A stretch of DNA of 64,000 nucleotides from Paragonimus skrjabini miyazakii (taxonomy: Eukaryota; Platyhelminthes; Trematoda; Plagiorchiida; Troglotrematidae), in contig JTDE01000154.1 in NCBI GenBank assembly GCA_014338405.1, forward strand, positions 1 to 64,000. The letters run 5' to 3'. A program made the translations under genes and the position numbers. Shown here in pieces: positions 38,201 to 52,200 of this stretch (the first letter of the stretch is position 1; each line of letters opens with the position of its first letter). The notes under the pieces were generated by a model. The model made no database searches, was not told the DNA's origin, and saw nothing but the letters and a program-made list of their open reading frames with translations.

Positions 38201-41200
38201 CATTTGTGAAAACCAGATTGTTGGTTACAGCTGTATTGGCGGATTTTAACGGTAAAACAACACGTAAAATAAGTAACGTGATTCGCTGCCAATTTTTTGG
38301 CAGTCTTGTGTACTGTCTAGCAGAGCTAATTATTAAAAATAAAATTGGTTGTAATGCACCGTTTTGTGAGCAATGTGCTACTGAGTCGGAAATTGTACAT
38401 CTCATGATAAGTTGATTGTGTTCTTCATTGGGAACTTCGGACTGTGTAAAGGTGGTCATCTTTCTATGATGCACACCAACACGTCTGTACCCCACTGCAG
38501 AGTGGTTTTTATTTCGTACTGACATTTTAGGGGTGACTGTTGCTAGCTACATTCCGGTAACAAATTACCAAATGAAGTTAGAGTTTGCCTAGCGGCATAA
38601 CTGTCGTTGTTTCCTAGCATCAACAAGAATGTCCAATCTATTGCGATTCAATAAAATTGTTGTCGATCTTTTGTGAATTTCCAGAAAAAATATTGAGCCA
38701 AATGGTAAAATCACTTGTATGCCAGTATTCGGACAAGTGACATATATGAATGTTCAGTGTTAAAAGATTCTTAAATTTTCATAAAACTCGACATTTTAAA
38801 CATAGACTTGTTGTAATAAATTACAATGGGTGAAAACTGGTTGAGAAAGTTTAGTTTCAACAACAGAGACAGTTAAAGATGTCATCATTTTACTTTAGTC
38901 AACTAATTTCTTACGAATATATTAATCACTTTTGTAAGTGCTTACATTGCGCAAAATTCATTTCAAATAAAGCACTTTTACTGGACTGGATAATGGTCGC
39001 AACTTGCAAACGAACGATCTGGTCAGGAACTCGTTGCATGCAATCAAAACAGTACAGTAAGTGATGGAAACAAAAACAATAATAGAGGGCTACGTCAATT
39101 GTAAGCTTTCGTTCAAGAATTGTCTACTCATTTCTAGTATTAAATGAATGTCATTCTTAAATCACCGTTAGACAAACCACGTTTGATATAAATAGGCCCT
39201 TAAAGGTTTATCTGATTAAACCTATTTTCAAAAGGTCGAATGCTAGAGAGATGTTGACAAGTCGGCATACACTTTATGATCTACAGAACTCATCTGTTGC
39301 AATACACAAGTAATCTGTGACATCTAGATTTTAAAGATGTGCTGATGAAGGAAAACTCACACGACATATTCTATAACTGCAAGCATTTTATCTATATATA
39401 TTTGATTTATGGGTAACGTTAAATTTGTTTATAGTAAACTAAAGATAGTTTAAACTTGATTCCAGCTTTCACATCCAGCTAAAGTTTTCAGTCTGCTCCC
39501 TTTGATAAGAAGCGATGGTGATGAGGTTGGTTTTTATACACCATATAAACACATGCTGACGAAAGTTTGTTAGATAAATATATAAACTATATATACAAAT
39601 CTTTATAAGTAGTGATTGCTAATATAAATAAAGCAGAATCTCCTCTCAGTAGTCATGAACTGAAAATGCAAGAAAAAAACGAGTCATAACTCGTCCGTTG
39701 GTAGGTCTAATCAAATCAAATGCTATTCTACTTATTGCATTCTTTAACCCGCTAGCTTTTTAAGGTTTCAAATGCTTCACATTCGTACTATAACGATGTC
39801 AAGGGTTTTCTGTTTATAATCGTAATATTTCAGTCAACAATTTAAGTACAGTTGAAGATAGGGAAATTCACTGAGCTAAATAAATTTTACTCACACCTAA
39901 TCGTAGGTTCCTCAATCGGATATATCTTATATTTCGTATAAATAAAATTATTAGAGTTTACCGTTATGATCATTTAGAACAGTGATTAACATGGTTAGCT
40001 CCTAAAACCATTAACCACACTTCAAATCTCTTGATGCGACGAGACAAGCGATTATGAAAAATTTGTCTCCAAAACAAACAAGGTGAGGTGTTTACTGTCT
40101 ACCTATGTGTGTACGTAGCTGTCTTACGATTGCTGAGGATAATGGTGAGGTTGTTGTTTCGGATTGAGGACTTTCACTGGTTCAACCGTACTACTCGATC
40201 TTATACGCGCAAATGCTTACTTACTGATGAATTCACCTCATTTGGCGTTGAGACGTTTGCAATCTAAATGTCAAGCTCCACCAGCAGTTGAACACCAGAA
40301 TCTCTCCGTCTGTTTATCTTTTGAATGTTAGGAACATTCAAATCAATTCGGATGAACTGATTTCGGACTTTTAGTACTTTTTGATATGAAGATAACGTTC
40401 GATTTGAGTGCTGAATAAAAGATGGCATTTTCGATTGTCAGTTTTAAATTACGGACTATAGCGTCTCAGGGAGGTACAATCACGCATATGTTGTTTATCA
40501 GCAAAGTTATTAGATTATTTGTACAATCAGGTTAGAGCAAACACAGCTGTTAATATTTAGTTAATAAGAACATCACGTGACCATTTTAGCAAATCAGTTC
40601 TGTATCTTCAATTCATATGTTTGTTCACATATGATAATCCCAATTGCATAACGCTCATGCATACTATTCTGTTCCCTAAGGAAAAAGCATTAGAAATATG
40701 AATGTTGTAAAGTGATATGACATGCTCTGATTCACGATGAACAACAATGTATTTTAAATTGAACGTATCAAATTAGATTGTCATTCACCAGTCACCGTGA
40801 TAGACGTTTGCAAAGGACTTGAACGGTGCACGTATTCTATACTGGCTATAAAAGAAAGCACAATAATTCTTGTCTTTTATTAAAATGATGTTTATAGGAT
40901 AGTTTTGTTTACTTGCAATTTGGATCGCTTGAAGTACCCTATAAATGAACAGCACAATAACCCCGAGATAGATGCAACTTAATTTAGTCGAATCAAGCAA
41001 GTAAACAAATGGGCGTGCATTCTGTGAATGCAGTCTTTCTCTCTTCTGATGACTTTCAAGCCCGCGCCTGGATTCCCGTCTGATCGGTCAATTGATGGTG
41101 GAAGACTGGACGAGGTACAACTGAATTTTCTTTTCTTTTAATCGTCTACTAAAGAAAATCGGAATCCATTCAATATTTTCCAGGGCAGAAAAACATCCAT

Positions 41201-42471
41201 TCCTCAGCATCATTGAGAAATTCATCAGATATCCAGCTTGCGTCTTCTTTGGAATACGATACTGTTCTGATTAAGTGACACTCAAAGTAAATCGCAAACG
41301 CAATGATGTATTAGTACATTGCTGAGCACGCATTTCACCGTGCAATTAATAGAAACGGATGTCTAATCCTCAACCTTGTAACCTGAATTTTGACAAATGT
41401 TCTATTGGATTATAAGCGCGTACCCCCTTAGTTTCTGTGGAATTCGCCATATTGACACAAATTTCATAAACCGGTTTCCCACAGAATTCATGAGATATCA
41501 AATGTTGGATTAGATTTTGTTCACTTAAACAAAATGTTGGACGCTGTAGTTCAAGTTATTCTTTGCTAAAATTTCGTTAAGCTTCACTTCAATCGATGAA
41601 AAAGAGTTTTCGTTAGTACCTTCATGTAAGCTGTTGAGAGATATTTATGCGAATTCTTTCAGTTCGCTTGGCATTTTATCTCCCTTGGACTGCAGCCAAC
41701 GTTGTCTGCGTAAACAAATCAGATGTGCAGAAGGAACTTCGTTGCTCTATGGACAGAAAAAGTAAGCATTTTCCCGGTTATCTGCTGTCTAGTTACGAGT
41801 CAAAATACTGGTCTTGCGATAATAGTGTGCTAAGTATTGCTGGTCTCATCATTACTAATAATCCACCACATTGGTTTATCATAGGATATTGATCAAAAAG
41901 ACAGATTGCTGTGAATATATCACTTTACTGTCGATTTTGGTTCTTTGGTTAAACGTCCATCATATATTATTGGTTTATTACGATCAGAGAACAGGACAGA
42001 CGCGTTTGAATGTAAAAAATTAGACCACTAAAAAGGCGGTAGATAATCAATAGACTTTCGGAAACGTAATTAAAGCTTTCCATGTTGTCTAGCAATCAGT
42101 CTTGATTTAATTTGTGCAAAACACAATTAATTTTGTGCGTTCTGAAAAGAGAGAGAAGCGGGGCAATTTTAAGAACTTTTATGTCGGAGTTATGATACTG
42201 TTGCTTCAATGGTTTGGAAAATGAACCCTTAATTTTGCAAACGGCTGTTTTCGGGAATTCTCATCAGACTTTCACAATTTTATAGGCTGAGTGCGAGTTA
42301 TATGCAAAAAATTATAACGAGTTAAATAAGTCATTAAAAATCACAGAAGTGGTGCGGATCACAGTCTACTGGGGAGGATGAGAGTGTTGGTGAATACGTA
42401 GGAGTGTCACACGTGCCTGTCACGAGACAGGCTACGACAGAGATGAAATCCAACCAGAATGTTTTAATCAT
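35274..42471. other. No supported gene; unassigned DNA
   Basis: The longest frames (138 codons at 38109-38525 minus, 96 codons at 35385-35675 minus) match no family I know. The interval is AT-rich, particularly 38.5-41.0 kb, with no repeat partner seen. Confidence 0.5.
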
Positions 42472-42826
42472 GCGGGAATAGTTTTACTAGAGAAAACTCA
42501 TTGTCTGATCAAAATGTCAACAATTCCATCAGATAACCCAAAGTTTCAGAAGACGGAAAAAGATAAAGTTAAAACGACAGCAATTAGGAAAAGCTTATCC
42601 AGATTATTCCGCCGAACGAAACAACTTTCGAGCATAACAGACCCATGGGCACGGTTATTCCACGTTTATACGGTTTTCCCAAAGTTCATAAAGACAGAAT
42701 TTCATTAAGATTGATCCTTGACATGCACAATTCGCCGTATCGTGCCTTAAAAAGTGGCTAGTGAAGATATTAGAACCGATCAAATCACGACTAACTTCTG
42801 TTAGACTAAAGGACACATTCGAGTAA
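42472..42826 (+). pseudogene. Penelope-like reverse transcriptase fragment
   Basis: Three successive frames read as one reverse transcriptase segment. The first (42472-about 42650) contains GIVLLEKTHCLIKM and KFQKTEKDKVK. After a frame change (about 42657-42750) comes PRLYGFPKVHKDRISLRLIL followed by DMHNSPYRAL, corresponding to the conserved LYG-PK-HK block and the following R-I-x...SP-Y block of Penelope-like RTs. After a second frame change (42755-42823) comes KWLVKILEPIKSRL and VRLKDTFE, ending at TAA (42824-42826). Penelope-like elements move by reverse transcription and have an RT related to telomerase. Only the N-terminal part of the RT is left, about 115 codons; the catalytic Asp-Asp block and the GIY-YIG endonuclease are not seen downstream. 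It is a dead fragment. Assignment to Penelope-like rather than another RT class rests on these motifs alone. Confidence 0.72.
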
Positions 42827-45800
42827 TGATCAGAAGTTACTAATCCGATGCACACGTATTTTTTCTGAAAACATTTTACAGATAACCGTCAAAGCTACTT
42901 TGCAATTTTTTGATCTTTTATATTTGTGTATGGCAACATAACCTTTTAGAGTAATTATTGCTAGTTTACTGACAAGTATTCATTTCGAGAAGTAACGTTT
43001 CCTACGTTTCCACGAAACAATAAAAGCTTATTCCTAAATCACGTTGCCTTGTGATTACAATATACAAACCTTATCTGGTCTTAATATTAACGTTAATGTT
43101 GAATGAAATGGCTTTAGCATAACTAGCTTCATATATTTCTTTGGTTTTGAGGGTTATGTCCTTGTCTTTCAGTCTTAAACTAAAATACTAGGTACATAAT
43201 CCATATTTTCAAAAGTAAATAATGTATTTGCTAAAATTAATTCTTATATCCGCTTTTAGGCATAATAATAGAAAGCCGCAGAATAGTAAAAGTATAACAA
43301 ATAATTTGATAGAATAGCTCTAAATTGGCTTTTTATTGCACAGCCAATGTAATTCGCCCGGGAATTGTCAGATTGTTGCATAAGTTTTAGCAACGCTTTC
43401 ATTGTTAGCAAAACGCTTTTGTTAGCACACCAGATCTCTATTTGAAGTTGCTTTTACGCACAGAACGTCAACCTAATTCCTTTGATATTTACATTTCTAC
43501 TTCATGTGGAAGCAATTATGCTAATAGCGCGAGCTGGTGTTTACGTGGCCCGATCAGCGAGCACTTCTCTGGCACAATAATGGAATAACCAAAACAATCA
43601 ACATCATCACGTTTTTTGACATTCATGGAAATGGACAGATTTTCTTTCAATCTGTTAATTAAATGGTTCCCTGAGGAAGTTCCCAGAGGAAACTACCTTC
43701 AGGAGACTGAGATGCCGCTAGAAATACCACCATTCAGTGTCGACTGTAGTCCCTGCACTGGCCACGAGATGCAGTTCAAGTTGACTTTCCATTATGAAAA
43801 CCTTTTATTAAAACATTTATTCGTTCATTCATATGCATATCGGTGAGCAATTTCTTCAAATGCTTTTATTCGGTTTTGGCTTGGCTTTACTGTACTCCTT
43901 TTACCATAAATGTTTTCACTTTTCCAAATAGAACTCTAGCTTGATTCGAATCAACTGGTATCTTCAACCCACAGGTATATTTCTTAGCAAAAGGTCGCCA
44001 GTGAACATATCAAACCATAAAACTGTAAAGCCTTTTCATATTAGTCATAGTAGAATCAAATAGCGGCAGTGAAAATAGTGCTATCTTCGCGAATTAACGT
44101 GGCTGCGACGTCAGCCTGAACATACTGATGAGAAAATAATACTTCATTCTCTTAAAGAGTTCAATTCGTATTCAATTTGATTTTCTATCTTAATTATTCA
44201 CTTGAGTGGTACGCTGTATGTGTTGTTCTCTAGCATCCTGTTTTACTTGTGAGGGTTGAAGTTTATCCCGTTTGCTCAAAAGATTTTTTTATAAGATAAA
44301 CATGGAATCCAAGGAAAGTGCACGTAGTATTAAAAACACTTCAACCTGAAATCAGAAGCAAATTCTTCCGCTTTACATTTGTGCTAAGACACTGTCAAGT
44401 GGAAACTGGCAACGAAATCTAGGGTTAGCTAATTTCGTTGCTAGGTGGAGTCTGTCATCAAACAAAATGGTTTGGCGATAGTCTGCACTTCACAGTACGT
44501 TAGACTCCATCTGTTTGTGAATTTACCCCGGTTGCCATACAGTGAAGCATGAAGTAATATTGCAACTTAGATTGGGTAGTAATAGTCACGATAGGCTATT
44601 GTCAGTAATTCCCAGAGGTTGTGCCGAAACAGAAGTTGAGTACCATTCAGGCTGCAACTCGCAGCATTGGAGCGTACAGAATCTGAATGTCGATGAGCTT
44701 CCAGGGTCTCTCGAATGGGGAAGATGTATGCATTCAGTTGTTAACTGATTGCAGTTACATGTATAACCTTGAAAGCTCTTTAATTGTCTACCTGTTTTGG
44801 TCCTTAAATTTTGTATTTTATGGATAACACATGGTAGGTTATAACAATATTTACCTGCATCAATCTGGAGGTTTCGACTCGTTCCACGAGTCATAACGAG
44901 TCTTGGACTATCAAGCGCGTTTGAACCAACCCTAGGTTGAAGCTATTTCATCACATCTCCTCTGCAATATACTAGACCTACAGAAGGTAATTCGGACCTG
45001 ATCTGGTTAAATCTTACTGCATAGGTTGGTTCAAAAATCAACAGTTCAGTATTATTGTTTTCCGCTGCCATGTAGCCCATTTTCATCAAACCAGTTGTTT
45101 CAGATCACACACACTATAAAGCTCACTGCATTCAAATGCGTTAATGGTTCATCTCGCTTTCTTCAGGGAAAGAGCGCTGCTGGGTCCAAGCTTGTGAAAT
45201 GAATAAATTTTACACCTGGCCACAAGTACCGTTCGGCGCACTCTCTTAGTCCCAACAATGTCTTTATTACAGCTATAATTCCCTATATAGGTTTGGCTGG
45301 CATAGACCTCTGAGGACTTTTTTAATATCTCTCGTTTTTATGAACTTACGAGTACTTTCGCATTGGTCGCTGGTTTTGGTTGTTTTCTGTTATCTTCCGA
45401 AGAAAAGTAAATAATTATCGTTTTATAAAGCGCTGGTGTAACGTTTGGTATTGCGCTCACTCTAATCTTATCAAATCTATATTGTTTTTAGAAAACTAAA
45501 GTCTGTGAGTTGTTTATTGCCCAATCCTGATTATCCGCCTCACTTCAAACTTTCCAAGCTTCTACTTACTTCTGTTAACTTCAGTTGTGACTGAGTATGC
45601 AAGCACCCTTGGTTGTAGCGCAGCCGTTATCCGCTACCTAATAGAGTTTCTTATTGCTTTTGGCAGTTTTACAAAAGGATGACATCAAAACTGAATTAGA
45701 AGCTACTTAAGATGCGGTAATGTGGATATTGTACAATCACTTTTGACGCACAATGCAGCTTCCTGTCTTACATTAATTTGAGAAATAGTTGTTTTGTGAA

Positions 45801-45953
45801 ATTATTGTTACTGATGAGTAGTTGGGGATTTGGTTAATTTCAAGTTGAACGTAACTCACTCAACATTAACCTAAAATATCGCTTGATCGGTGTATTGAGA
45901 TGGTAGATTTCGCCTTGTCTCAAACGTTCTAATCGCACAGTTATTGACTGGCC
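42827..45953. other. No supported gene; unassigned DNA
   Basis: A 76-codon frame at 43616-43846 on the plus strand looks fairly protein-like but has no known domain. A hairpin and a further inverted pair lie at 44409-44509. No continuation of the Penelope-like element was found. Confidence 0.5.
44409..44441. repeat. 13-bp hairpin with one bulge
   Basis: gcaacgaaat-c-tag pairs with ctaatttcgttgc across a six-base loop (ggttag), with a single bulged C. Just downstream tggagtct (44446-44453) and agactcca (44502-44509) form a second inverted pair. This may be the remains of a small inverted-repeat element. Confidence 0.6.
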
Positions 45954-46250
45954 TTAACAGACAGTAACTGTGTTCTCTCTCGCGACGATAGGGCAATTCA
46001 ATCACTGCTCACAAACGACAGTGGTCGGGCTTTCAGATATGATAATTCGGTCGGGCCTAATGTGAGGTCAATAACGCAGTGATCAACACAGTTGCCTTAT
46101 GAAAGTGAGGCGAGAGTTCTAATCCCGACCATGACAAGGATATGTACTACTGACAAGGTCTAATGAGAAAGAAACTCGAACTTAATGCTTCTTTCGAAAC
46201 AGGCTTGGTGCAAAGCCTATCTGAATGCGGAGGTTGCAATCAGATACGAA
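45954..46250 (+). mobile_element. tRNA-derived SINE, copy 2 (longest)
   Basis: This copy aligns with 57539-57806 from 'ttaacag...acagtaactgtg' onwards, through 'gctcacaa', 'cctaatgtgaggtcaataacgcag' and the 'agttctaatcccg' segment. It also shares with 5790-6040 the 'gaccatgacaaggat' segment and the tail. Box A is represented by taacgcagtgatcaac and box B by gagttctaatcccg, in the order and spacing of a tRNA gene, so RNA polymerase III promoter ancestry is likely. It is the most complete of the three copies: copy 3 lacks about 35-45 bases after box B. The ends are approximate, and no poly-A tail or target-site duplication was found. Confidence 0.72.
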
Positions 46251-49200
46251 TGATTTTTGACTTAAGATTGTCATAAATATGACCCGTTGTTTACACTTAA
46301 CCTAATGAGCATAATTCTTTCATCATTGTTGCCAATCACCAGATGTATTTACCCAATGGGGTTTCAGTACACATTGCACTACCATCGCGTAGGTATATCT
46401 GTTGAGTATCAACAGTGAAGTTAGTGGTCACATATTCCCTCCAAATGTTGGCGAGGGACCACAAGGCACATAAATAAAACAGAACACAGAGTCAAAGTTC
46501 TAGACGGACTCCCGGTGACCTTTCGGAGCAACCGGAAAAGCATACTCCAGTTCACCGAAGTTTTGGTTACCAGACGACACAGTAACCCCTGTGTTGGAAA
46601 AACATGTGTTGACGCTGCGACTACCCTTGTAGTCGGCATTCCCACAATTGTGATTTTAAGTTTGTGTGTTCATTTGTTTAATCCCTTAAACCATGACATT
46701 CACCCTGTGAAATGCTGACTCGTTTAAAAGTATTTATATATCCCCATGTGATAGGAATGTACGAAATGTTACTCCGGAGAATATCACGTAAATCACGTCT
46801 TTTCATTGTTTTATTCAATTTCCTCGACGGAAAAGACTGTTCTACACATTTAACACTTTTGACAAGATGCACTGGACTCCTGTTGTGCCTTGTTACGACT
46901 GGAGGTAAAATCGCGACCATGAAATAAATATTTCGTGAAGATTCGTTCCAACAAGTGCGAATCCAAATTTTAAGGTTTTATTCGGAAGGACTTCATTGAA
47001 AATCTGTAGGACGGAAAAATCTGTAGTCTACTGTGAGTGATATTCCATTTTGTGAACCAAATTCCCTCAGTAATTGTCAGTCGTAAATTTGAATGTGTTA
47101 TATTCGGCTCGAAAACTTAGCGGGATTGCAAATCGTTTGATACAGCATGATTTTCGAGAAACTACATGGCTTGTATAATAAAGTATAGTAATCGTCATAC
47201 TGATGCTGGTTGAGTACCAATAAGAAAACTATACTCAGTCGGGCATAAGATAATTCGCAAAGACACCTGCGAGCACACAAACGGCCGCCTTATGGGAAGG
47301 CTAAATTGTGTTGTTCTAGTGTTTATCGAAGAGACAAACATATCTTAAGAAGTGGCTTGACGGATTAAGTGAAGACACTTCTGCAGTGGTCGACTGTTCT
47401 CTGTCTGTTTAATCCAGATCAATAAATGGTCACAGAAATATTTACCTTAGTGGATTGACAAATTTCCGTGTATAAACTGATCTCACGATTTCACTTCCAA
47501 ACATTTCAAAAAAGAAAATCAAATTATTATCAAGGCATTATCAACATTATCAAGTGAATTTGCTTTGGGGAACAAAAGAGGCATTAGCTGTGCGTGTAAC
47601 TTGAGCCATAAGCAAATTTTCAGTGAGGAAAGATTGTTGTAAAGTAGGTGGATGGCCAAGTGTTGATTGCAACTGTAAACGAGGAATTCAGTTTCATATG
47701 TTACATTCCTTTATTTTTTAAAACGCTTTTTAAAAATTGATTTGCACTAATGTGGAGAACATTCGAAATACATCATACTGATTCAAGGTTAAAATTAAAT
47801 TTATCATAAACATTCGTACATATACGCAATATTTTAATTCCGTTTGTTGAAACACCTGCAAAATATTGCAAAATGACACACTGGGCGTTTATAGTACACT
47901 TTTAGGTGAATTCAAATAAAGGTCATCCAGCGGTTCTGAGTAAAACGCACTCCTGTTTAGATATATTTTCCAAAAAAAATGTTGCATTGTGTTACCTGGT
48001 ACATGACAACTAACGGGTTTATACCGTTTGCACTTAAGTCTTAGATTAATCGACGGAAGAACAGTGGTTTGCTTGCGACACCAAACTCAAGTACGTTTAC
48101 GTAGATCATCGTACGGAAACGAGTGAAAACGGACAGATTAAACGCGCTGTTGTTGGGGAGATAGGAAAACACACATAACGGTTGACTACGAAAAAAAAAC
48201 AAAGATATTGATTTTGGCTGAAGTTTAGTCAAAACAGGTTTAAGCGGTAATCTCGTTAGATGTTCGTTTACTTGCACTAGACTCGTGAACAAAGTGTGGT
48301 TGTATAAACCCCACAGAAATTCCACAAGACCGTTTATTGGCTTGCGGACGGTTTTGTAACATCATGGTAAGTGTGTACATCTTGTTTAAAAGGGTATAAA
48401 TCATTTTTTATTAGTTTTACTGATATACATATGTTTATTGGCAAATAGTTGTCAACGTATGTTTTCAAGTTGGCGAAAAACAAACCTTATGACACACTTA
48501 TCAAAGCGAACTGCGTTCCTCCGCCAAACAAGGACTACCACGCAGCATAATTTTAGTGCACACTACAGTTGATAAAAAGTAAGCTGAAATTGCGCGGGAC
48601 GTAGAGCCTACATAGGCCAGGATGCCAATTGTGCGTTGATGACTGATGAGCAGTCAGTTTTCCACCAAACGGATGCAACAAACGTGAGCAAGCTACCGTC
48701 AGCCACTTTAAGAACTGATACGTTCAGTTTTCTAAGAAAGGCTGCATTTTGGAAATTTAACGAATATATTTTATCATACGGAAGCGTTCAGTGACGATAG
48801 AAATGGTCACGTGACAGTCCCATCTTTGACATGCACGGTTGCACATGCAAGAATTGATAATAGAAGAAAAATCTTCAATTTAATATAAAGTTGAAAGCCT
48901 AGTACCTTACGACTTGGTAATAAGGTAATGATCTGTTCCACAATAATGCAGATATTATTTCCGTTAAATGACTGCATACGTTTTCTTGAAACAACATTTA
49001 TGAAAAGCTAACAGCTCCACTTTTCGTGAACCATAAGGACATTTTGTACTGTGCAAAGCTGACTCCAATCCTTTAATCACTAACATTTTAATGGAAATGA
49101 GTGGTCATCGGCAATTTACTGACAGTGGTTATTGGGCATAGCAGCTGAAATCTCGCGTTCTTTGAAAAGCAAAGTGACATGCGTTCAATGGTGGATCTGG

Positions 49201-52200
49201 AGGAGGTTTTTATCTAACTCGCAAATTCTGATTGGTAAAACAAGTGCTAACTCTGCTAAAATCTTTAAATGATTTTCATTGTGAATTTTTAATTCACGTG
49301 TGTATGTTGATGCAAATATCTCTTAAGACAACAACCAAATCAATGCGCAAACCATCGGAACTTTGTGCACTTTTCACCGACAGTATGCACTAGGTTCCGC
49401 ATATTGGTGATATGAGTGAAACTGTTGATAAAATTATGAGCGTCTCATTTCACCATTTATAACAAGAGACTGGAAACTACTACTGTGGGCGTAGTTAAAA
49501 GGGTCTTCCGGGTGATGATCCAGCAAATTTTATCCGTTGCTTATTGATTCACTTGATGGCAGTATGAAAAAAAGATCTGACTCTAATGCAAAAATAAAAA
49601 GATGTCCCAACAAGTTCTTCCGCATCATACCTTGAAAACATCTAGTTGTTGGCTTGTATAACTTTTTTCGAGAGAGAGCTTTAAAAATGAATGTATTGCA
49701 ATTACTTTTGTGATAGTTTGTGTTACATTAAGTCAATAAGTTTGAGTAGCAAAAGTGCGTTGTGGGATTTAGACAGAATCTACAGACTCGTTCTTTTAGG
49801 CATACCAGATGTGTGCAAGCCGCTCGTGTGCAGCGTCAATCTGAAAACCCAACTGATCTGAGCTAATTTCTGCCCTTTATTCTAGACTGCAGTGACACAT
49901 TTGGAAGCGTTGGTATAATGACACCTTTTCAAGTTTTTACAGAACCAAAAATCCCAAAGGAATATGGTCGTTTTTTGCGCAGTTATTATAAAAAATTAAA
50001 AACCAATTAACTCAGTTCGGTGGTCAGGATACATCGTTACACAACACTAAACCTGGCGCTCTATGGTGTGTGCCATTTTCGCGCGCTGAACCTTTGGTTT
50101 ACATCAAGACCATGATGGCTTGCAATCACAGATTTGTAGTCAAATACGTAGACGTTGTACGATGGAACATCAAACACTCGCCTAGATTTTCTTCAGTAGT
50201 GCTGAATGGCCTAGCTAAACTTACAATTGGAAACGAGTCCCATATTTTCTCTCATCTTGTTAACCTATGTTGACCTGTTTTTGTTTGTGAAATGAAAGCA
50301 TTGCGGGGAATGTTCTAATGTATGCCTCCTCCCTGTTTACATAAGGAAGCTGCACCCTTAAGTTTGTTTAACTATCGGGGAATTGTCTCGAAAGAAGACA
50401 TGACAATTTCACTGCCTAGTTTGGCCGTTTTAGCCAATGTTCAAAACAACTGCTTCGTATCCCTCGCTTGAGAACATCACCTACTTATTCCACTTATCTT
50501 GGCTTGTTTGCTTCACTACCAATTAAACTTTCCGGTGGTGGTTTTCTATGGCCTACTTTTAGACGTTACTCCGAAACGGAGAGGTGATTTCAACGTTTCG
50601 TTGAGTTTCATAAGGTGTAAACACTTTTAGACGAGCACCCTATTAGACCCAACCAACCCATTTATCCGGATGTCGCTAAACACATTTCTATAGTTTCCAG
50701 TAGATCCCTGTGCAAACATTCAAGTGCACACACTTGGTCTTAATATTCCTCCGTCATTAGTCACTTCCACTTCCAAATAAATCGACATTTCGTCTTAAAT
50801 TAAGCGCAAAACCTGACCACTGGAATCTGTTTACAACCGATATCAGCTGCGATTGCTTTTCTTAACTCTTCCACGGGCTACTTGTTCATAATTGTCACTT
50901 TTTAATCAAGGTACACTTCTGAAAGTATAAGTTTGTGGGAACCTGAGAGTTTTTCATTCATAGTATATGAATTTATTAATAAAACCTATGGTTTTCATCG
51001 GTGAGCATGCAGAATGTACGTTGTCATTTATTCTGATAGTACCTCATTAAACGATTTTCTCTGCAACTACCAAGTACTCACGGGAAGATGCGGCACATTC
51101 TCTTATGCCATACTAACCACTTACTATGCAACTGGTGGAAGTTCTAGAATAAGCAATGGGGCCACCGTTAAACATACTTTACCCAAATGCTGAGCCAAAA
51201 TGATTTAATCAGTCAGCAAATCCATTGCATATTCAAAAGAGGGGGTCTTCTTACTGAAATATACCACAATGGCATAAAGTTAGGGATCAATTTAACACAG
51301 ATTTGACATAAACTAAGATGATTCGTGATCCAGTGGGACTACTGTTCGTCGAGTATACGTCGCATACTTCCGAAAGTTATCAGACCAGAATTTGTTCACG
51401 TAACTATAGTCCTTCTGGCAGCAGGTCTGCAATCAGCTGAGATGACACATGCACTGGGGTGACGTACACACGATTCGATTGTCTACTTCAGTCTATTGGT
51501 CAGCCTAATGATTTCGGTTGATGAATGTTACCGAATGCAAGACACACAATTGGGACCAGAATAAGTGTTTGTTTAAAAAAGTCGTTTCACGTGGTTACGG
51601 CGTGTAGTCGAAAAATAGGCCTCACGTCCATTATACTCTTGCTGTTGTCTCGCCCCGACTGACTTCTACCTGATTGAAGCTATGATCAAGCCAGTTTCGG
51701 AGAATGAAATGCAGTCGAACGTCACCTTTTATATGACAGTTGTCTACAGGTAAAAATATACTCTGTATCGCGCACCCGTTGTTTCTTCTGCGCAGGGCAT
51801 CAGGATAAATAGGGCAGAATGTTTGCATGTTAAAAGCTGCTTAAGTTGTCACAAAACAAGTTGGACAGATGCTGCTTTTTAAGGATTAGAATGTACTGCG
51901 TCCAGCACAGACGTTTCAGAAAGCCTAGCTAATTAAGGTGAAAAGTTTCGCTGAATTTACACTGGCTACACTGTTACTAAAGAAAACGGAAAATATTGTC
52001 AGTTTGCCATCACTTAAGCAGTAACATCTGCTGATTAGAAATACAGAAGACCGAAAACCGCACTAGTATAATAGTGTGGACGCGAGTTCCAATCGCTCAT
52101 TCATTTGACTTCAAAATTCATCTTCAATAACCTATTTAAATAGGACACAACACTCCGCGTCTTTTCTCAGTATATTGTGCAGCTTAATATTCAATTTGTG

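Noticed and set aside
38109..38525. 138-codon minus-strand frame
   Set aside because: No domain, signal peptide or repeat relation seen, and a 69-codon plus-strand frame overlaps it.
43616..43846. 76-codon frame with protein-like composition
   Set aside because: No domain recognised and no clear splice sites; evidence is too weak for a gene call.
48655..48690. CTGATGAG followed by 'cagtcagttttcc' as a possible hammerhead
   Set aside because: No GAAA follows the would-be stem II.
52083..52098. Box B-like 'gcgagttccaatcgct', similar to SINE copy 1
   Set aside because: The upstream bases lack box A and do not align with the SINE copies.
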